A stretch of 64,000 nt of DNA from NCBI GenBank assembly GCA_030770535.1, contig JASVEC010000015.1, positions 1 through 64,000 of the forward strand, in the 5' to 3' direction. Positions 1-11,420 of this stretch are shown one piece after another. Origin of the DNA: Batkoa obscura. Its lineage: Eukaryota; Entomophthoromycota; Entomophthoromycetes; Entomophthorales; Batkoaceae. Within the stretch, counting starts at the first letter, position 1. Each line of letters begins with the position of its first letter. The notes below the pieces were generated by a model. That model made no database searches. It worked only from the letters and a program-made list of their open reading frames with translations, and was not told the origin of the DNA. The translations under genes and the position numbers were made by a program.

Positions 1-684
1 TCTACCCTAACCCTAACCCTAACCCTAACCCTAACCCTAACCCTAACCCTAACCCTAACCCTAACCCTAACCCTAACCCTAACCCTAACCCTAACCCTAA
101 CCCTAACCCTAACCCTAACCCTAACCCTAACCCTAACCCTAACCCTAACCCTAACCCTAACCCTAACCCTAACCCTAACCCTAACCCTAACCCTAACCCT
201 AACCCTAACCCTAACCCTAACCCTAACCCTAACCCTAACCCTAACCCTAACCCTAACCCTAACCCTAACCCTAACCCTAACCCTAACCCTAACCCTAACC
301 CTAACCCTAACCCTAACCCTAACCCTAACCCTAACCCTAACCCTAACCCTAACCCTAACCCTAACCCTAACCCTAACCCTAACCCTAACCCTAACCCTAA
401 CCCTAACCCTAACCCTAACCCTAACCCTAACCCTAACCCTAACCCTAACCCTAACCCTAACCCTAACCCTAACCCTAACCCTAACCCTAACCCTAACCCT
501 AACCCTAACCCTAACCCTAACCCTAACCCTAACCCTAACCCTAACCCTAACCCTAACCCTAACCCTAACCCTAACCCTAACCCTAACCCTAACCCTAACC
601 CTAACCCTAACCCTAACCCTAACCCTAACCCTAACCCTAACCCTAACCCTAACCCTAACCCTAACCCTAACCCTAACCCTAACC
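1..684. repeat. Telomere, about 113 CCCTAA repeats
   Basis: Near-perfect tandem CCCTAA from base 5 to about 684, read as the C-rich strand at the left chromosome end (TTAGGG type). No variant repeats are visible. The array stops at the junction with the end of a subtelomeric element at about 687-689. Confidence 0.99.
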
Positions 685-688
685 TTTA

Positions 689-1554
689 TGAAATATCGCT
701 TTGTCAGTCCCATGGTTAATTATAACATAACAATCGCCTAAGTTGTTGTGTTCTCAAGTTCAGAAGAAATCAATCCCACGTTCTTAGTTTGATTTGCTAT
801 GAGAATTCTAACTCCATCCAAAAGAATATTATCCTCTCATTTTGATATTTATATTTTTCAGAGTATAAAAGAGTTTACATAGTATAATAGTTCGAGGCTT
901 TTTAACTGAATTAATCCCTGATATCTCGAACATTTAATAAAGCCACTAAGTTTTCTTAATAGTATTTTATATAGATTTTACATTAGTATTGTCTATTCTA
1001 TTTGTCTTATATAGCTTGTAACCTATTACGTGGTATCCTTCATAACCCAAGTCTATCTTAGTCACATAAACTAAGACCTTTCAACTTACAGTGTAGTCAA
1101 CCCAGCAATAGCTGTCCTTGTGAAATCTGGTACTCAGGGTTTGGAGTCAAGAACAGCTATTGCTGGGTTGACTACACTGTAAGTTGAAAGGTCTTAGTTT
1201 ATGTGACTAAGATAGACTTGGGTTATGAGGAATACCACGTAATAGGTTACAAGCTATATAAGACAAATAGAATAGACAATACTAATGTAAAATCTATATA
1301 AAATACTATTAAGAAAACTTAGTGGCTTTATTAAATGTTCGAGATATCAGGGATTAATTCAGTTAAAAAGCCTCGAACTATTATACTATGTAAACTCTTT
1401 TATACTCTGAAAAGTATAAGTATCAAAATGAGAAGATAATATTCTTTTGGGTGGAACTAGAAATTCTCATAACAAATCAAAATAATTAACCATGGGACTG
1501 ACAAAGCGATATTTCACAGTCCTTGACTCCAAACCCTGAGTACCAGATTTCACA
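689..1554. repeat. Telomere-abutting inverted repeat made of two subtelomeric elements
   Basis: Bases 689-1115 are the near-perfect reverse complement of 1153-1516. The left arm keeps about 60 bp, around 715-780, that the right arm has lost. The spacer 1120-1151 (TGAAATCTGGTACTCAGGG...) recurs inverted at 1521-1554, so the structure is nested. Single copies of the same element lie at 18890-19355 and 25249-25710. Those copies start with GTGAAA/GTAAAA and end with TTTCACAC, which suggests short terminal inverted repeats. The left arm ends exactly at the telomere array. No ORF of note lies inside. This is probably a non-autonomous mobile or subtelomere-specific element. Confidence 0.9.
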
Positions 1555-1670
1555 CTATTTAAGAAAAGAAAACAATTAAAATAAGTTTTAAATAAAGAGA
1601 TTTAATTTAGGCTTTTTAGATTTAACTGTCACATTAGACACAGATTTGGATTAAATTCTAGGTAAATTTT

Positions 1671-1910
1671 GAAACCAATTCGGACAACCCCATATAATGA
1701 CTTAGAACTGTGCCCAGGTACTTTTAATAAAAAAATTGTTTTTGTAGAGTTTTAAGCAAAGTTTTTAAATACAAAATTTTTAAAAATTAGATAAGATAAT
1801 GAAACTAATTGAGACAACCCCATATATTATAATAAAATGAGCTAAAACTGTATGAGATTTTTTTTCAATAAAAGTTTATTTTTATAGATTTCAAGCAAAG
1901 TTTCTAAAAT
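1671..1910. repeat. Tandem pair of a 130-bp AT-rich repeat
   Basis: Two imperfect units begin at 1671 (GAAACCAATTCGGACAACCC) and 1801 (GAAACTAATTGAGACAACCC), a 130-bp period. Each carries the later block TTTTAAGCAAAG or TTTCAAGCAAAG. A third copy lies at about 26166-26410 and is split by a miniature transposon. Confidence 0.7.
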
Positions 1911-2301
1911 ATAAAGCTTTTAAGAGTGATTATAAATTAGTTTATTTTAAAACTTGGAACTTCTAGAAACTGTAAAATTTACTTGATTTTTTTCTGGAAT
2001 TTGCAAAATATTTATTTTATCAAGACTGTTATGATTAAAAATATTTAGGATTTTTTTACTAATATTAAAATAGCATCAACAAAAAATGTTAAAATGACAT
2101 TTCTCTCCTCTAAAAGAGAGTGCCCTAAGTACTTTTTAATATTTATAAATCAACTGCGAATATTACAAATTTCTATAACTTCGATTTTTAATACATCAAT
2201 GATGACGTTTTCTATTTTTTTAAATAGTGTAACCATTTTAGTTTAATTATTTACTATTACAACCATAGACCTGACACTTTTGTAAATATATACACTACTT
2301 A

Positions 2302-3144
2302 TTAATGTATGTTAGACATGGATGAAATTAAATAGGTATTTATATTCTTTGCTACAGAACTTAAAACAAGGTACGAATGAGCGTGATAAATTACAACAGG
2401 AAAAACTTTACTTTTAAGTCGAAATAATTCTGGTGAATATTCAAATTCGCAATCCTCACCAAAACCAACTTCAACTATCTTCTTATCAACTAATTTAATA
2501 TTTGTACTAATAAAAGGATCAATTGAATGAGCTCTATTTTCGATTTTAACAGCAATAAAGTTTTCAGATATTGACAAGAATAATAATTCTAACGAGCTTT
2601 TAGTCCTCAAACTCCTAAAATCTAAATCTAAATTTAAAACATTACAAAATAAATTCCATCCAATTTTTTCTTGAATTTCTCTTATACTAATTTCTTCATT
2701 ATAGGTATAACATATCTTAGGGTATTTTAAACCACGTTTAGATTTAACTAACTTTGTTACATTAGTATGATAGAAATGATTTGTATACCTTAAAAGCCCA
2801 GGAAAATCTGTTATTAAAGTTTCGCTTTCGAAATCTTTTTCAAGATGATATTTTTTATCATTATGTATGAATGGTCGAAACATACCACTTTTACCTTCTG
2901 TAATAGAGTCATCGCAAGTAATATGATAACCTTCATAACCTTTTTGCCTTTCTTGTGCGTCCTCATAACTTATAATCTCAATAGAATTTTTAATAAAAAA
3001 TGCACCTAAACTTCGAGCTAGAGTGTTATTATCAATATCTTGAAAACTTCCTAAAAGTAAACTATTTAACTCCATAAAATCAATCAAATAATCCATAGGT
3101 CCATATAGTTTTAGTTTCCCGGGTTTATTAAAAGCGTATATCAT
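2302..3144 (-). CDS. Subtelomeric orphan protein, 280 aa
   Basis: An intact single-exon ORF, the gene closest to the telomere. I do not recognise the family. The protein is soluble-looking, with no signal peptide and no membrane segment. It has alternating charged and hydrophobic stretches (a KSKRGLKYPKICYTYNEE block near residue 135) and few cysteines. The start is the only ATG near the ORF end, and an A+T-rich leader follows upstream. It lies between the 130-bp repeats and a long MITE-bearing desert. Its position and lack of family likeness suggest a fast-evolving subtelomeric gene, but expression is unproven. An ORF of this length by chance at about 75% A+T is unlikely. Confidence 0.6.
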   Translation of the reverse strand: MIYAFNKPGKLKLYGPMDYLIDFMELNSLLLGSFQDIDNNTLARSLGAFFIKNSIEIISYEDAQERQKGYEGYHITCDDSITEGKSGMFRPFIHNDKKYHLEKDFESETLITDFPGLLRYTNHFYHTNVTKLVKSKRGLKYPKICYTYNEEISIREIQEKIGWNLFCNVLNLDLDFRSLRTKSSLELLFLSISENFIAVKIENRAHSIDPFISTNIKLVDKKIVEVGFGEDCEFEYSPELFRLKSKVFPVVIYHAHSYLVLSSVAKNINTYLISSMSNIH

Positions 3145-3436
3145 CGTATATCGTCTATTTATATTGGAATAATTTTTAAAAAATTAAGAAAAAATTCTAA
3201 TTTTAAAATGCAATGTATAAAAGAATAGGCTTTTTTATTGGGTATCAAGTATATAATAATTAAAAAATGTATTGTAATTGAACAAGTAGAATTTTATTAT
3301 AAAGCGTTTGTATGGATAATAGTAATATTTGTCATATAACAATACTATTTCAAATCAATTATAAACTAGTAGATTCTCGATATCTGATTTATTACTCCTA
3401 CTGCCTTTTAAAAATCCTTTATAATAATTATAGATT

Positions 3437-3543
3437 ATATATGAGGATGAATTTTTATGTTTAGGAATTTTACTACATCTTTCTACTCAAATATCGCTTA
3501 AAAAATAGAAGAATAATGAAACTAAAAAAAATAGTCTCATATA
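3437..3543 (-). mobile_element. MITE-like element, copy 1
   Basis: Reverse-oriented copy: ATATGAGGATG start, internal TATCGCTTAA, end near CTCATAT. Diverged. Confidence 0.75.
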
Positions 3544-3814
3544 TTATAATCTACTAAAATAACTAGGTATACTATTAATTAAATTATGATTTAAAAACTC
3601 AAGTCTTTAATTAAAAATATGAGATATTGAAATGTTTATAAACAGTAAATATTTATAATTAATCCATAGTTTATTTATTAAATATTTAAGAGCAAAATAC
3701 CATGCGATATGGCCATGTTTTTTTAGAAATCGTACAAATATTTGATAACACCAACACTATGTTTTTTAATTATAGACTATAAAGGCTTTATGAGTCATCA
3801 AATAATTTATCATT

Positions 3815-3918
3815 ATATGGGAGTGTTTTGACTTCATTATTTTTTTCATTTTTTAAGCGCTATTTAAGCGGAAAATTTGTTAGTAAAATTCTTAAACACA
3901 AAATACATCCCCTCATAT
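3815..3918 (+). mobile_element. MITE-like element, copy 2
   Basis: Forward copy: ATATGGGAGTG start, TTCATTATTTTTTTC, core AAGCGCTATTTAAGCGG, end ACATCCCCTCATAT. Confidence 0.9.
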
Positions 3919-5557
3919 GAAACTTTGGATAAATCATAGGGTCCTTATACTTTATATAAACACTTTCAAGGTAACATGATTTGGTAAAAGAGCAAAGATA
4001 GTTATAAAACATAAATATAATTTAAAATAACTTATATTTTATTCGTTTTAAGTTTTATATTACTAATTTTTAACCAGTTATTGAAAAATTTAATATTTAA
4101 ATGTTTTAATAGTAATTTTTAATTTGAAAAATGTTGACATATACTTCAAAGCCTTTTTTATCATATCATATTATTAAATTAAAGCTTTATCGAACTCTCA
4201 AAATATAAATACCTGCTTTTATGAAGTTGTGTGTACTGGTCTAATTTAATCATACTAAAACTTTTAATTAGGTACATCAAATAGATTTAATAAATAATAT
4301 TTAATTTGATTTTTATTATAGCTAATACACATATTTAATTTCTGTTTATTTTGCTTTACTTTTTCAAATAAATAAAAAACCTTCTTATAAAGCTATTTAG
4401 TATTAATTTTATATATAAAAATATCGACTTTTTGTCTCTTTAAATATGATGACTTCTTGCTTCCTTTAAACCAAACCAAATAAAACAATTTACATAATAT
4501 ATTATTTATTTTTGAAATCGGAATATATATTTGATTGATAAGCTACAAAGTAGTAGCTTTTATTTTAATTTTTTTGTTTCTTTGTTTTTAATAAATTGAA
4601 AACTTGATGTTTCTAATAAACTATAAATTAATTTATCAGTAATATTGTATTACTATTGATTAAAATAGTAAAGCAAGAAATGAAAATTTCGCTTGACTTA
4701 GATTTGTAATAGTCCAAAGTGTAAAAATAGTGATCGCTTTACTTTCATTTCATATAAAAACATTCAGCATTTGTTATTGACTACCATCGTTAGATCTATC
4801 CTAAAATAAATTATTTTAATCTCTATTTTGAACATAAGCTAATTTATGTCAGCAGCTAATTACCATAACCATGATCACCGAAATCAGCAGTTAAAATTAC
4901 ATCAAGTCAAACTGTAACCGAGAAACCACTCTAGTCTGACCCTGACTATTCGATTAATTAATCAAGCGAAGTCGGAATCGGAGTTGAAATTACAGTAAAA
5001 GCCATTGTAATATCCCCTACAAGCATATACTCTTATCTTAGAAAAAGCCGCAAGAGATTTAAAATATTGTAAGTGGACTCATTAACAAGGATGAAACTGA
5101 CGTTGAAACTAATACTGCTTCCTAGTCTTACTTCTACCGAAGCCAAAATTGAAACTTATGGCTCCCCTAACGTTACTATTACCGAAACTAAAACTGAAAT
5201 TAAAACATAAACTACTTGTCAATAGCCACCCAGAGAAATCGTCTATGAAATTAAAAATAGATACCTACCTAAATAAAATGTTGAGTGTAGCTATTAATTC
5301 AAATAGCATTTAATTACTCATATGAGATAATTTAAATGAAATTAACTTTATTTTTAAGGATATTTAAAAAAAGGCTAAAAACTGAATGTTTACATGTTAA
5401 CTACTATACTTATATATTCAAATAAAACTATGACTTTTGTTTTAAAGGTGGTGATTTTTAAATTTAAATGATATTTAATGCCTAATTAATCCTACAATTT
5501 GCAAACAACATTAAGTCGGTGCTTTCTAGATATCGAATCAAGAAAATATAGCTAACA

Positions 5558-5661
5558 TAAGGGGATGTGTTTTTTGTTTAAGGATTTTACTGATGAATTT
5601 TCCGCTTAACAACGCTTAAAAAAATAGAAAAAGTGATGAAATCAAAAAAACATCCTCATAA
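5558..5661 (-). mobile_element. MITE-like element, copy 3
   Basis: Reverse copy: GGGGATGTGTTTTTTG start, core TTTTCCGCTTAACAACGC, end AACATCCTCAT. Confidence 0.85.
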
Positions 5662-6052
5662 GTTGATTTTGATATACGTTTTTAAATTCACAATGGTTTA
5701 TAATGGTTCATTTAACTTTGACCCTTTTTCTTTAACATTTTTAAATAGAGTCATGTAAATATATACTAATTCAATTATTATATATTTGCGCAAAAAGTAT
5801 TTGGGAGTATGAAAGCTACTATATCATTAACTTTATTATTATTTTGTTACTTTAATTTATTTGGTAACTACATAATGGAATATATTTGAAAGTATTAATG
5901 TCTTTATCAAGTAAGTATAAGGTATGAAGTATATAACAATAACACCCAAATGTTGCTATTTTATCTTTTCATACATGTTTTTTTGTCTTTATAACAATTT
6001 TTATTTTTATTATTAACACCTTACATGCTTTTAAAGGATCTTATAAAAGAGT

Positions 6053-6155
6053 ATATGGGGATGTTTTTTTGACTTCATTATTTTTCTATCTTTAAGCACT
6101 ATTTGGGTGAAAAATTGTTAGTAAAATTCTTAAATACAAAAATACATCCCCATAT
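6053..6155 (+). mobile_element. MITE-like element, copy 4
   Basis: Forward copy with near-intact ends ATATGGGGATGT and ACATCCCCATAT, a 12-bp terminal inverted repeat. It is the best representative of the family. Confidence 0.92.
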
Positions 6156-6362
6156 CTTGAATTATTTAAAATAAACTTGAGTCTTAATATTGAATTTATC
6201 ATTTGTATTTTTTATGCCATTACATCATTATCTATTTTAAAATAATATGTATTAACGAAGCATATGGTATAAGTATGTACCAATTATAAAGTTATCATAC
6301 ATATGTAAGGATGTACTTTTTATCTATAATCTAACTTTCAGTTAATCTTTTTTTTGGGATAG

Positions 6363-6470
6363 GTATGGGGGTGTTTTTTTTGGCTTCATTATTTTTTCTA
6401 CCTTTTAAGCGTTATTTGAGTGGAAAATTTGTTAGTAAAGTTCTTAAACACAGAAATACATCCCCGTATA
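6363..6470 (+). mobile_element. MITE-like element, copy 5
   Basis: Forward copy: TATGGGGGTGT start, core AAGCGTTATTTGAGTGG, end ACATCCCCGTATA. It lies only about 210 bp downstream of copy 4. Confidence 0.9.
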
Positions 6471-6873
6471 AATATCAAAATAAAAGATACTTTGCTATCT
6501 AATTTATTATTACTAATTATTTAAAAAAACTAGTTTTGATATAACTCGAAGTAACAATATCATAAAATAATAATTTTCATAGCGTATGGCACTATTTAAT
6601 CAATTTAATTTGATACATTGATATATATATAGCTATTTACTTCCTATCATATGTTACTTTTATTATGTATCAACGAACTTATTTTAATTTGCACAAAATT
6701 AAACTTAGTATTTTATGCAATTTAATAGCAGCAGTTAAAATAGCTTATAGTCTAGTCTAGTCAAATTGACAAATAATAACGATGGAAACGTTCTCTTTCA
6801 AATCTAGGTTATTGGTGCATCCAACCTCCTTTAGCTTAAATCCTCTTCTACCCATATCGAAAAGTTAGATAAA

Positions 6874-7654
6874 ATGGTAAGCCATTATTACTCTTAGTTT
6901 ATAAAGATGTATGAGATGATCAGAAGCTATTACAGAAATACAACTACAAAATGAACCAGATAACAAAGTAGATACATCCATTAAAAAATCAAGGACTAAA
7001 GTATATAAAGATTGAAAATAGTGAAGCAGAATTTACAAATCATGAAAACGAACATAAAATTTATTAAAATGTTAAAAGGCAACTGAAGTTTCCAAAAAGG
7101 CCGCTAACCCTATGCGTGAGGTTAAGATCGAAAAATTAGTTCTTAACATCTCAGTCGGTGAATCTGGTGATAGATTAACCCGTGCTGCTAAAGTTTTAGA
7201 ACAACTTACCGGTCAAACCCCAGTTTATTCTAAAGCCCGTCTTACTGTACGTTCTTTCTCTATTCGTCGTAACGAAAAGATTGCTGTACACGTCACTGTA
7301 CGTGGTGCTAAAGCCGAAGAAATCCTTGAACGTGGTCTTAAAGTAAAAGAATATGAACTTAATTCCCGTAACTTTTCAGATAATGGAAACTTTGGTTTCG
7401 GTATCGATGAACATATCGATTTAGGTATCAAATATGATCCTTCTATTGGTATTTACGGTATGGATTATTATGTTGTCCTTGGACGTCCAGGATATCGTGT
7501 TTCCCGTCGTAAGCGTTGCAAGTCCCGTGTTGGTTTCCAACATCGTCTTACAAAATCCGATGCTGTAAACTGGTTCAAGAACAAGGTAATTTATCAACAT
7601 TTTTTAAAATAATGTTTAACTTTTTTTTAGTATGACGGTATTGTTAACAAATAA
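6874..7654 (+). CDS. RPL11: 60S ribosomal protein L11 (uL5)
   Basis: Binds 5S rRNA in the central protuberance of the large ribosomal subunit. The main exon 7079-7585 carries the hallmark blocks [39 protein letters not shown] and [21 protein letters not shown] 3' intron (7586-7630) joins exon 7631-7654, giving the expected end NKYDGIVNK. The ATG at 7112 is internal (NPMRE, as in yeast and human), so I place the start at an ATG-only exon, 6874-6876. It is followed by GTAAGC and a 202-nt intron ending at 7078; this yields [16 protein letters not shown]. The result is 177 aa in frame, against 174 in yeast and 178 in human. A 5' intron right after the start codon is common in fungal ribosomal protein genes. 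It converges on the HNH gene with only 34 bp between them. Confidence 0.95.
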
Positions 7655-7688
7655 ATTAAAATAAGCAAATAAATTCATAATATTTTAT

Positions 7689-8297
7689 TTAAATTGAACG
7701 AAAGTATTTAATTCGAACTTTTTGTCGTTCAGCAAATTTGATCCATTTTTGAATATCATCGTTAGATGACAGTTTTTCAACAGTATTAAATTCTAGAGCC
7801 AGTCTTTTATTAGAAAATGTTCTATGGACAGCAGAGTGACACATTCTACATATATTTGCACCGTGAGTTCTCATATATTCTTTATCAAAGAGACCTTTTT
7901 TCAACATCTGAGAATGAGTTTCTTTAGGTATTAAATGATGGAAAGTTAATGGACATATTCTTTTACAAAGCTCACAAGTATGTTTAGCAAAAACATCAAC
8001 TTCTTCGGGAACTTCATCACCATAAGATTGATTATCAAATAATCTAGTACTTAATACTCTTGAGAATTTTTCAACAATTTGTTCATCAGAGTCATATTTT
8101 CCGTTAAGACCAAAATCTTCAAAGCAATCATTGATCTTTGATTTGAGTTTCATCATGTCATAACTTTCAGTGCTCAATTCATTGATTTCATCTAACAAGT
8201 ATTCTAAAATTGATTCTTGTTCCAAGTTTTCATTATCAATATCCCATAAATCTAAATCAACAAGGGTTAATTTTATTATACTTTTTACGTCTTTCAT
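7689..8297 (-). CDS. HNH-type zinc-binding protein, 202 aa
   Basis: A single-exon ORF. The N-terminal half is acidic and helical. Residues about 108-165 form an HNH/treble-clef module: CELC, then FHHLIPKETH, then HGANICRMCH and AVHRTFSNK. The two CxxC-type pairs and the HH dyad are what a zinc-bound HNH nuclease fold needs. The C-terminal run ending KWIKFAERQ is typical of a eukaryotic HNH-like family of unknown role. No transposase or intein partner is nearby. It could be a nuclease or a zinc-binding adaptor; sequence alone does not decide. Confidence 0.75.
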   Translation of the reverse strand: MKDVKSIIKLTLVDLDLWDIDNENLEQESILEYLLDEINELSTESYDMMKLKSKINDCFEDFGLNGKYDSDEQIVEKFSRVLSTRLFDNQSYGDEVPEEVDVFAKHTCELCKRICPLTFHHLIPKETHSQMLKKGLFDKEYMRTHGANICRMCHSAVHRTFSNKRLALEFNTVEKLSSNDDIQKWIKFAERQKVRIKYFRSI

Positions 8298-9127
8298 TCT
8301 TGAAATTTATTATTCTAAATAAGAGTCTTAAATATCAATTTGTTTACGCAGTGAAAAATACCATTGGCTGCGTAAATATAAAACAAAAATCATTTAATTA
8401 ACTGTAACGGAAAAAAAGCTAAAACTAAAATTTAACATTCTAACTAGTACTTGATCAAATCCTGTACTATTTTTCTAGGACGTTCTATGTAAAACTAAAT
8501 AAAAAAAAATAAAACGCAATACAGATTTTGATAGTAATAATCATATTTAAAATTGTTAAGCTAATACTTTTCAAATCAGTTTAAATTTTAAATGTTATGA
8601 AAATTCGATTGTTTTAATAGTAATGTCGACAACACCTTTGTAATTTTCAAATACTCACTAAATATTTTTTCTAACAAATTTATTTTTATCATTGATTAAA
8701 ATGCTAAAAATGAGATCATCAAAAATTATGGTATTTTTAAATGGATTGTAAATACAAAAAATAGGAACGCCTTTTTTGTTCTTGTACCTAGAATTTTTTG
8801 GTTCTTTGTTATACAAAATTAAACAAATGAAGTTAAAGACGTTCCCATGAAATAGTGATGAGAGCAAAGGCTTTGACTTTTATGATAAATATATATTTTA
8901 TTCAAAAATAATTTTAATATACAAGTGTCTTTTTGTTTTGTTATTCTGTCTATTTTTTATGCAGTCCAGGAATAAAAATAGTAAATACTAAAGTAACAAA
9001 AGGCTTTTTCATGAAAGTACGCTAATATTATCTTTAAGCTTATATAAGAAACATTAATATTAAAACTTGTTTAAAATAGAGGTTGTATACAGTACTATCG
9101 TTGTACCGAATAATATTTATTAAAGTA
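8298..9127. other. Gene-free spacer
   Basis: About 830 bp with only short chance ORFs. It would hold the HNH gene promoter and the 3' region of the PKA regulatory gene. I see nothing else. Confidence 0.6.
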
Positions 9128-10697
9128 CTATTCTTTAATTGAGCCATTTTGTAAATCATTTGTGTTATAGTTTACTTCATTACGTCTAAGTATATCCACA
9201 ACAGGTCCTAAAAGTCTTACAAAAGCATCTTTTGATAATGCTACAAGTTTAACATCTGTACGAGCAATTATTGTTGCCATACGTGGCGAATCGTTTAATA
9301 GAGCCAGTTCTGATAACAATTAAGATTATTTTAATTTATGCTAATATCATGATACCTACCTCCAAAATAATCTCCTACCTTTAAATTCGGTAACTCGATT
9401 TGTTCTCCAGATTCATTAGTTTTAACTACTCTTATCTCACCAGATTCAATCATATAAAAATAATCTCCCATACTTCCTTGCTCAATAATGATATCATCTT
9501 TACAAAAATTTACTGGCTCAAGAGCATCTGATATTTTTGCAATTTCATTAAGCTGTAGAGAACTAAGTAATGGAACTGTACGTAAAAACGATTCATATAA
9601 TCTCCTTTTTCTAAATGTATTTGTTGTTACAATTTTTCTAAATGTAGATCTATCAACTGCCCATAAAACACCATCTGATATGGCTTTAACAGTAGCTGCA
9701 CGTGGGGTCTAAACTATTATTTACTCCAACGATATAAATGATATTAGCTTACATTATACATTAAGGCAAGTTCACCAAAGCTTCCACCTTGAGATACTTC
9801 AACTACCTTTTTGTCATTTACAAAAATCTCAAAACTGCCTTGGTCTACAACATAAAAATTATCTCCTTCATCACCTTGCTTTATCACTTCTTCGCCAGAG
9901 ATAACCAGCTTTTCAAACATAGCATCTACCTTTAAATTTATTAATAAGACAGTAAATAAAACTTTTAGTTATTACTATTTCTTGCTTTTGTTCATCTTCT
10001 AAATTTCTAAATAATAAATTTTTGTTTGTTGCTGAAGCTATTCTCATTTTAGATTCAAGTGATTTTGGTATAATGGCTGTTGAATGATTTAACTCAGATG
10101 GCTGTATAGATTCTGCAGAAACAGAGCCTCTACGCGTCCTATTAAACGATGGTGGTATTATGTTTAATGAGGTTCTTGATATAAGTGGAGCCATATTTTC
10201 TGTATTGCTATCTTGAAATTGATTTATTGATAGGATATTAGTTCCGTTTGAAAAATTAAAGTTTTCGCTAAAAATATAAATATAGGGGATATTGTTATAC
10301 TAATTAAGTTACCTATCTTTATCAGGTCTAATTTTTTTACGTAAGGGTTGTGTTAATGAGTATTTATCTTGAAGTTCTGTCGTTTGGTCTTGTAATTCTT
10401 CAGCTACTTCCTTTAGAAAAACCTATCAATATTAACTATCTATAAACAATTTAGTATATAAATTCATACATTAATATTTTGATTTTTTAATTCTTCTTCG
10501 TATGCTTTAGCTTGTAAAGACTGTAAACACTCTGCAATATATTGAAGTGGAGCCTCTGGTCTATTTTCTAAGACTATTGAAAGGGTTTCCTTTTGAATAC
10601 TTAATATTGATATTAATACTATAATTTAATAGATTACTTCTAATATTTTCCTTAACATATGCTTTGATTCATATATTTCTTTTTCACTGTCCCCCAT
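9128..10697 (-). CDS. BCY1: cAMP-dependent protein kinase regulatory subunit
   Basis: Holds PKA catalytic subunits inactive until cAMP binds. Seven exons read in frame: 10697-10657, 10599-10470, 10422-10313, 10267-9976, 9929-9753, 9708-9360 and 9309-9128, giving 426 aa. An RII-alpha-type docking/dimerisation helix sits near the N-terminus ([17 protein letters not shown]). The inhibitory site is [11 protein letters not shown]; its Ser at the P0 position makes it a substrate-type (type II-like) rather than a pseudosubstrate inhibitor. Two cyclic-nucleotide-binding domains follow: [19 protein letters not shown] and [15 protein letters not shown], both with the phosphate-binding Glu and Arg. The first intron uses a weak donor (GTTAAG), chosen because it keeps the frame, so the first 14 residues are less certain. 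Confidence 0.93.
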
Positions 10698-11420
10698 CCT
10701 AAATAAATGTTTGAGCTTTAAACGATTAACCAGATTAGTTCAAATATCCGTATATAAAATGACGTTTTATAAATAGCCAATAGTATTTATTAAACTGCTA
10801 ATACACTAACTAATTTTAACTATAAAATCTATTTTTAGGTTCATATTTAAAGATAAACAATAAATGTTACTTATATTTAACAATAGAAGTTAATGGAGTT
10901 TTAAATAAAGTTACTTGTACTATTTGAATTGATCTTATGATGTCTGTTTTATTTTATTCCATACATTTTCAAAGTGATAAGCTATCAATATACTAATAAA
11001 TTGAATTTTTATTTTTATTGTTATCAACTCCTTAAAATATTTGAAAGCTTTATGAAAAAAGATTTTATTTTGAGAGCTTTAGTTTATATAATACAACAAA
11101 TAAAAGAGTAAACAAAAAAATAGCTATATTTATAAACTATTTTATTATATATTAAAGGTTTTTATTTTAACTAAAGATCATCTAAATTAATATGTTTGGT
11201 TTAAGACTTTCTAGTTTAACTAAGCTACATATTTCACACAGATATATTTAAAAAATATTTATTTTTTAAATAATGCCAAGTCTATCTAACTTATACCTCT
11301 CAATCATTTCTTCAAACTATTGCATTAGAAACTTAATTTTTTTCAATAGAATTTATAAATTCAAACAATATTCGATATTAACAATATGGTTACAATGTTT
11401 GAAAATATAATTTTTTTTGG
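10698..11420. other. Gene-free spacer
   Basis: About 720 bp, very A+T-rich, between the PKA regulatory gene start and the RAI1 stop. No repeat copy or conserved ORF seen. Confidence 0.6.

Larger units (their letters stand above)
3145..6873. other. Gene-free subtelomeric stretch with MITEs
   Basis: No supportable gene in 3.7 kb. It holds five copies of the miniature 105-bp element, listed separately. At about 4860-5220 there is a more GC-rich patch with Thr/Glu-type codon runs broken by many stops, possibly a gene relic. Confidence 0.7.

Noticed and set aside
8658-8867. 69-aa minus-strand ORF
   Set aside because: Low-complexity A+T-driven composition, no motif, no supporting context.
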